Assembly (NCBI GenBank): GCA_029881775.1
Contig: JAOULY010000146.1
Span: 1 to 5,882 of the forward strand
Direction of reading: 5' to 3'
Source of the DNA: Gammaproteobacteria bacterium
Lineage (GTDB): Bacteria; Pseudomonadota; Gammaproteobacteria; UBA9214
DNA: 5,882 bases
In this document: positions 4,395 through 5,882 of the stretch, in pieces
Layout: each line of letters starts with the position of its first letter
Numbering within the stretch: position 1 is the stretch's first letter
Position numbers and translations under genes: made by a program
The notes under the pieces: model-generated
What the model saw: the letters and a program-made list of their open reading frames with translations, nothing else
Database searches by the model: none
What the model was told of the DNA's origin: nothing

Positions 4395-5021
4395 CTACCT
4401 GTTAATCTCAATCATAACCTCGTTGCGACGTAACAATGGCAAGGTCCAGGGTGGATTGAAAAAAGCGTAAGTCGGTTTCGAGACGGTCTGAAGATTATTT
4501 TCCAGAATGAACGCTTCCAGCTCATTGGTATGAGCTTCAAGGCTTTTGGTCCTTGCGAGACCAGAAAAACGAATAACCGCGTATCGTTTCCCGGCAATCT
4601 GCTTAAGAACCACTTCGGAATTATTTGGCTTCGGCAGCGTTTGCATCGTATAGGCTGAGGGCATAACAAACCGCACCACCCAAAGCCCCTTATCGCCTTG
4701 CTGGATGACGGGTGCCGTCATGGCGATTTTTTCACTTGGCTGCTGGATCACAGGTGCAGTCATAGCGACTTCCTGAGACGAGATATTGTTGCCGAAAATA
4801 TAATCCGCAATCAGCCGGAACCCATCACTTATGGCTTTCTCACGATCGCCAGTCACGCTGACTTCTGCAACGATCATTGGAGCATAGTCACGGATTTCAA
4901 TTGCTCCATGCGTTTCAAAGACATCGTACCTGGCCTGCTCAACATTACTCATGATCGGCCCCCACAATAAAGCCGCAAGAATAACAGTTATCGCCAACAA
5001 CCAGATGATCGCTTTTTTCAT
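4395..5021 (-). CDS. SOUL-family heme-binding protein, membrane-anchored
   Basis: This 208-aa protein of the SOUL/HBP family begins with an uncleaved-looking hydrophobic anchor (residues 3-20, MKK then IIWLLAITVILAALLW). The SOUL domain then starts at VEQARYDVFETHGAIEIRDY (27-46), with GFRLIADYIFGNN (67-79), AMTAPVIQQ twice (86-94 and 100-108), WVVRFVMPSAYTMQTLPKP (about 112-130) and a final FNPPWTLPLLRRNEVMIEI block. Length and order match bacterial members, which are thought to bind tetrapyrroles, although the role in bacteria is poorly known. The ATG has GAGG about 11 nt upstream (5032-5035). The domain probably faces the periplasm, anchored in the inner membrane; this is inferred. It is transcribed alone toward the FMN-barrel gene. 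Confidence 0.9.
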   Translation of the reverse strand: MKKAIIWLLAITVILAALLWGPIMSNVEQARYDVFETHGAIEIRDYAPMIVAEVSVTGDREKAISDGFRLIADYIFGNNISSQEVAMTAPVIQQPSEKIAMTAPVIQQGDKGLWVVRFVMPSAYTMQTLPKPNNSEVVLKQIAGKRYAVIRFSGLARTKSLEAHTNELEAFILENNLQTVSKPTYAFFNPPWTLPLLRRNEVMIEINR

Positions 5022-5037
5022 GCCTGTAATACCTCAT

Positions 5038-5063
5038 GTCCAGACGGTACCCGTTATCTGGAC
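5038..5063 (-). promoter_or_regulatory. Inverted repeat in the leader of the SOUL gene
   Basis: The arms gtccaga (5038-5044) and tctggac (5057-5063) pair over 7 bp around a 12-nt loop, directly upstream of the GAGG ribosome site. It could be an operator or an RNA hairpin controlling translation. A weak promoter-like pair (ctgacg and ttaaca about 16 bp apart, minus strand near 5068-5095) lies just upstream. All of this is inference. Confidence 0.3.
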
Positions 5064-5204
5064 TGTTAAACACAGATGACGGGATCGTCAGGAAAAGAAT
5101 ATCTCAAAATGTATTGATTACCTTGATTATGCTGGGTGGATACAGGGAAGCACAGCATGCCGAGTCCAGCAAAAGAATTTATCGACGATTGCCCGACCCG
5201 GATA

Positions 5205-5420
5205 TCATTTCCATCCCATAAGCCAGCGCGTCGAATCCTGGAGTTCCCGCCAGTCTGTTTCGTAGTTGTTTTTATTGATCACGGCTTCAAGCACACAGCC
5301 GATGATGGTTTCATCTTCGGTACAAATCAGCCTGTTCACAATGAAATGCCGCTCACGCTGTTTTGGTTGAACAGCTGTCCACTTGGACATCAACAACTTT
5401 TCGGGATTGAGCCGGTTCAT
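5205..5420 (-). CDS. Small tryptophan-rich protein (DUF2389/TIGR02450 family)
   Basis: The 71-aa product fits the whole short family: an N-terminal NPEKLLMSKWTAVQP segment (Trp14), HFIVNRL, a central CVLEAVINKNNYETDWREL stretch (Trp57) and the C-terminal RWLMGWK (Trp66 and Trp70). The function of the family is unknown; it occurs in gammaproteobacteria and cyanobacteria. It is full length, has no signal or membrane segment and is probably cytosolic. The ATG at 5418-5420 matches the family start, though no clear Shine-Dalgarno is visible (acagaaatacaa precedes it). Upstream is an AT-rich tract (tttttattaattaag) suited to a promoter. It is a single gene between the SOUL gene and a repeat copy. 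Confidence 0.85.
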   Translation of the reverse strand: MNRLNPEKLLMSKWTAVQPKQRERHFIVNRLICTEDETIIGCVLEAVINKNNYETDWRELQDSTRWLMGWK

Positions 5421-5487
5421 TTGTATTTCTGTACGTGTCTAAAAGGCTTAATTAATAAAAAGACTGTTATCCACGCCGGGGGCTTCT

Positions 5488-5553
5488 CCCGTCCTTTAGA
5501 GAAGACTATTTTGAATACAGGCCCCAGGTCGTATACCGCCAGAAGCAGTCATT
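5488..5553. repeat. Second copy of the TGTCCG/TTCTCTAAAGGAC repeat (copy B)
   Basis: The 18-mer gtcctttagagaagacta (5491-5508) is identical to 3040-3057. The similarity continues through aggtcgtataccgcc, aligned with gggtcgtattccggc in copy A, and ends at attc near 5553. On the minus strand this end reads AATGACTGCTTCTGGC, the diverged form of the family end. It begins 4 nt after the stop of the downstream-ending edge gene, so that gene may run into it as a 3' element. Confidence 0.7.
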
Positions 5554-5557
5554 CGCG

Positions 5558-5882
5558 TCAACGTACTTGGGCGGAGCGTCTCCTGAGTTGCCAATTCACC
5601 ACGTAAATCGCCGCAACAAGAAATAACGGCCCAGCCATCACGAAGTAGACAAATATAGGAAATCGTCCCCAGCCCCACATAATGTATGCTACTGCAAGTA
5701 CAAGGCATGTCAGAGCGCCGATCCACTCCCGACGCCACGCTACGAAAACGAGCAATCCCAACATCATGGACGGAATATTGTGCATGACGAACCCGATCGC
5801 AATTTCCACCGCACCTTTATCCTCCTTAAAGACGTCGAAAGAGAAAAGGACCATGAATAGTGCGAAAATGATGAGTAACAAC
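5558..5882 (-). CDS. Small multi-pass membrane protein, partial at its start
   Basis: The 107 visible residues contain four predicted membrane helices: LLIIFALFMVLFSFDVF (about 2-18), IAIGFVMHNIPSMMLGLLVF (27-46), WIGALTCLVLAVAYIMWGWG (53-72) and a last one, FVYFVMAGPLFLVAAIYVV (76-94), followed by a basic QLRRRSAQVR end. The FDVF, MHNIPS, WGRFP and AGPLFL landmarks recall a small uncharacterised membrane family (DUF7670-like, from memory). The first visible codon at 5879-5881 is TTG at the window edge, and the first helix looks cut, so the true start probably lies beyond 5882. No function can be assigned. Confidence 0.7.
   Translation of the reverse strand, partial: LLLIIFALFMVLFSFDVFKEDKGAVEIAIGFVMHNIPSMMLGLLVFVAWRREWIGALTCLVLAVAYIMWGWGRFPIFVYFVMAGPLFLVAAIYVVNWQLRRRSAQVR

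Noticed and set aside
5136..5606. Plus-strand open frame of 156 codons
   Set aside because: It is antisense to the DUF2389 gene and crosses repeat copy B; the minus-strand gene explains the region.

Overview
The window looks like an accessory stretch of a gammaproteobacterial chromosome, probably from an environmental or aquatic lineage. The evidence is the combination of an RND efflux pump, a REP-associated tyrosine transposase (RAYT), a PEP-CTERM/VPLPA-type sorting tail, a SOUL-family protein and a small DUF2389 protein, together with many short palindromic repeats. Lineage is inferred from gene content only. Base composition is uneven: the pump, transposase and FMN-barrel genes are GC-richer, and the two exported-protein genes in the middle are AT-richer.

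Layout. Positions 1-177 hold the last 58 codons of an RND pump. Its tail runs into a RAYT element (about 156-951) bounded by a perfect 15-bp inverted repeat, whose transposase gene lies on the minus strand. Positions 951-1500 have no gene but hold a dense cluster of unrelated palindromic repeats: a nested GTAGCCCGGATG repeat, a 10/11-bp stem-loop, a GTAGGGTGCGCC repeat, a CCGGCGCAGGCCGG repeat, a short copy of a TGTCCG family, and a solitary motif resembling the RAYT terminus. Next come a minus-strand terminator candidate and a minus-strand gene (1527-2678) for a 383-aa exported protein that I cannot assign to a family. A second gene-poor stretch (2679-3114) holds its leader, a 14-bp perfect palindrome and a roughly 155-bp MITE-like repeat.

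The right half has a minus-strand gene for a probably 5'-truncated PKD-like/CTERM surface protein with a clear terminator. It also has a plus-strand FMN-binding split-barrel protein, a minus-strand membrane-anchored SOUL protein, a minus-strand DUF2389 protein and, at the edge, a minus-strand multi-pass membrane protein. A second copy of the MITE-like repeat lies just after the stop of the edge gene.

I see no operon or shared pathway: the genes are mostly single units separated by repeats, and most have their own leaders. The strongest signals are the RAYT element that supplies the end of the pump reading frame, the related repeat families scattered through the window, and the orphan six-cysteine exported protein. 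I found no CRISPR array, rRNA or tRNA, and I cannot demonstrate a new defence or biosynthetic system here.
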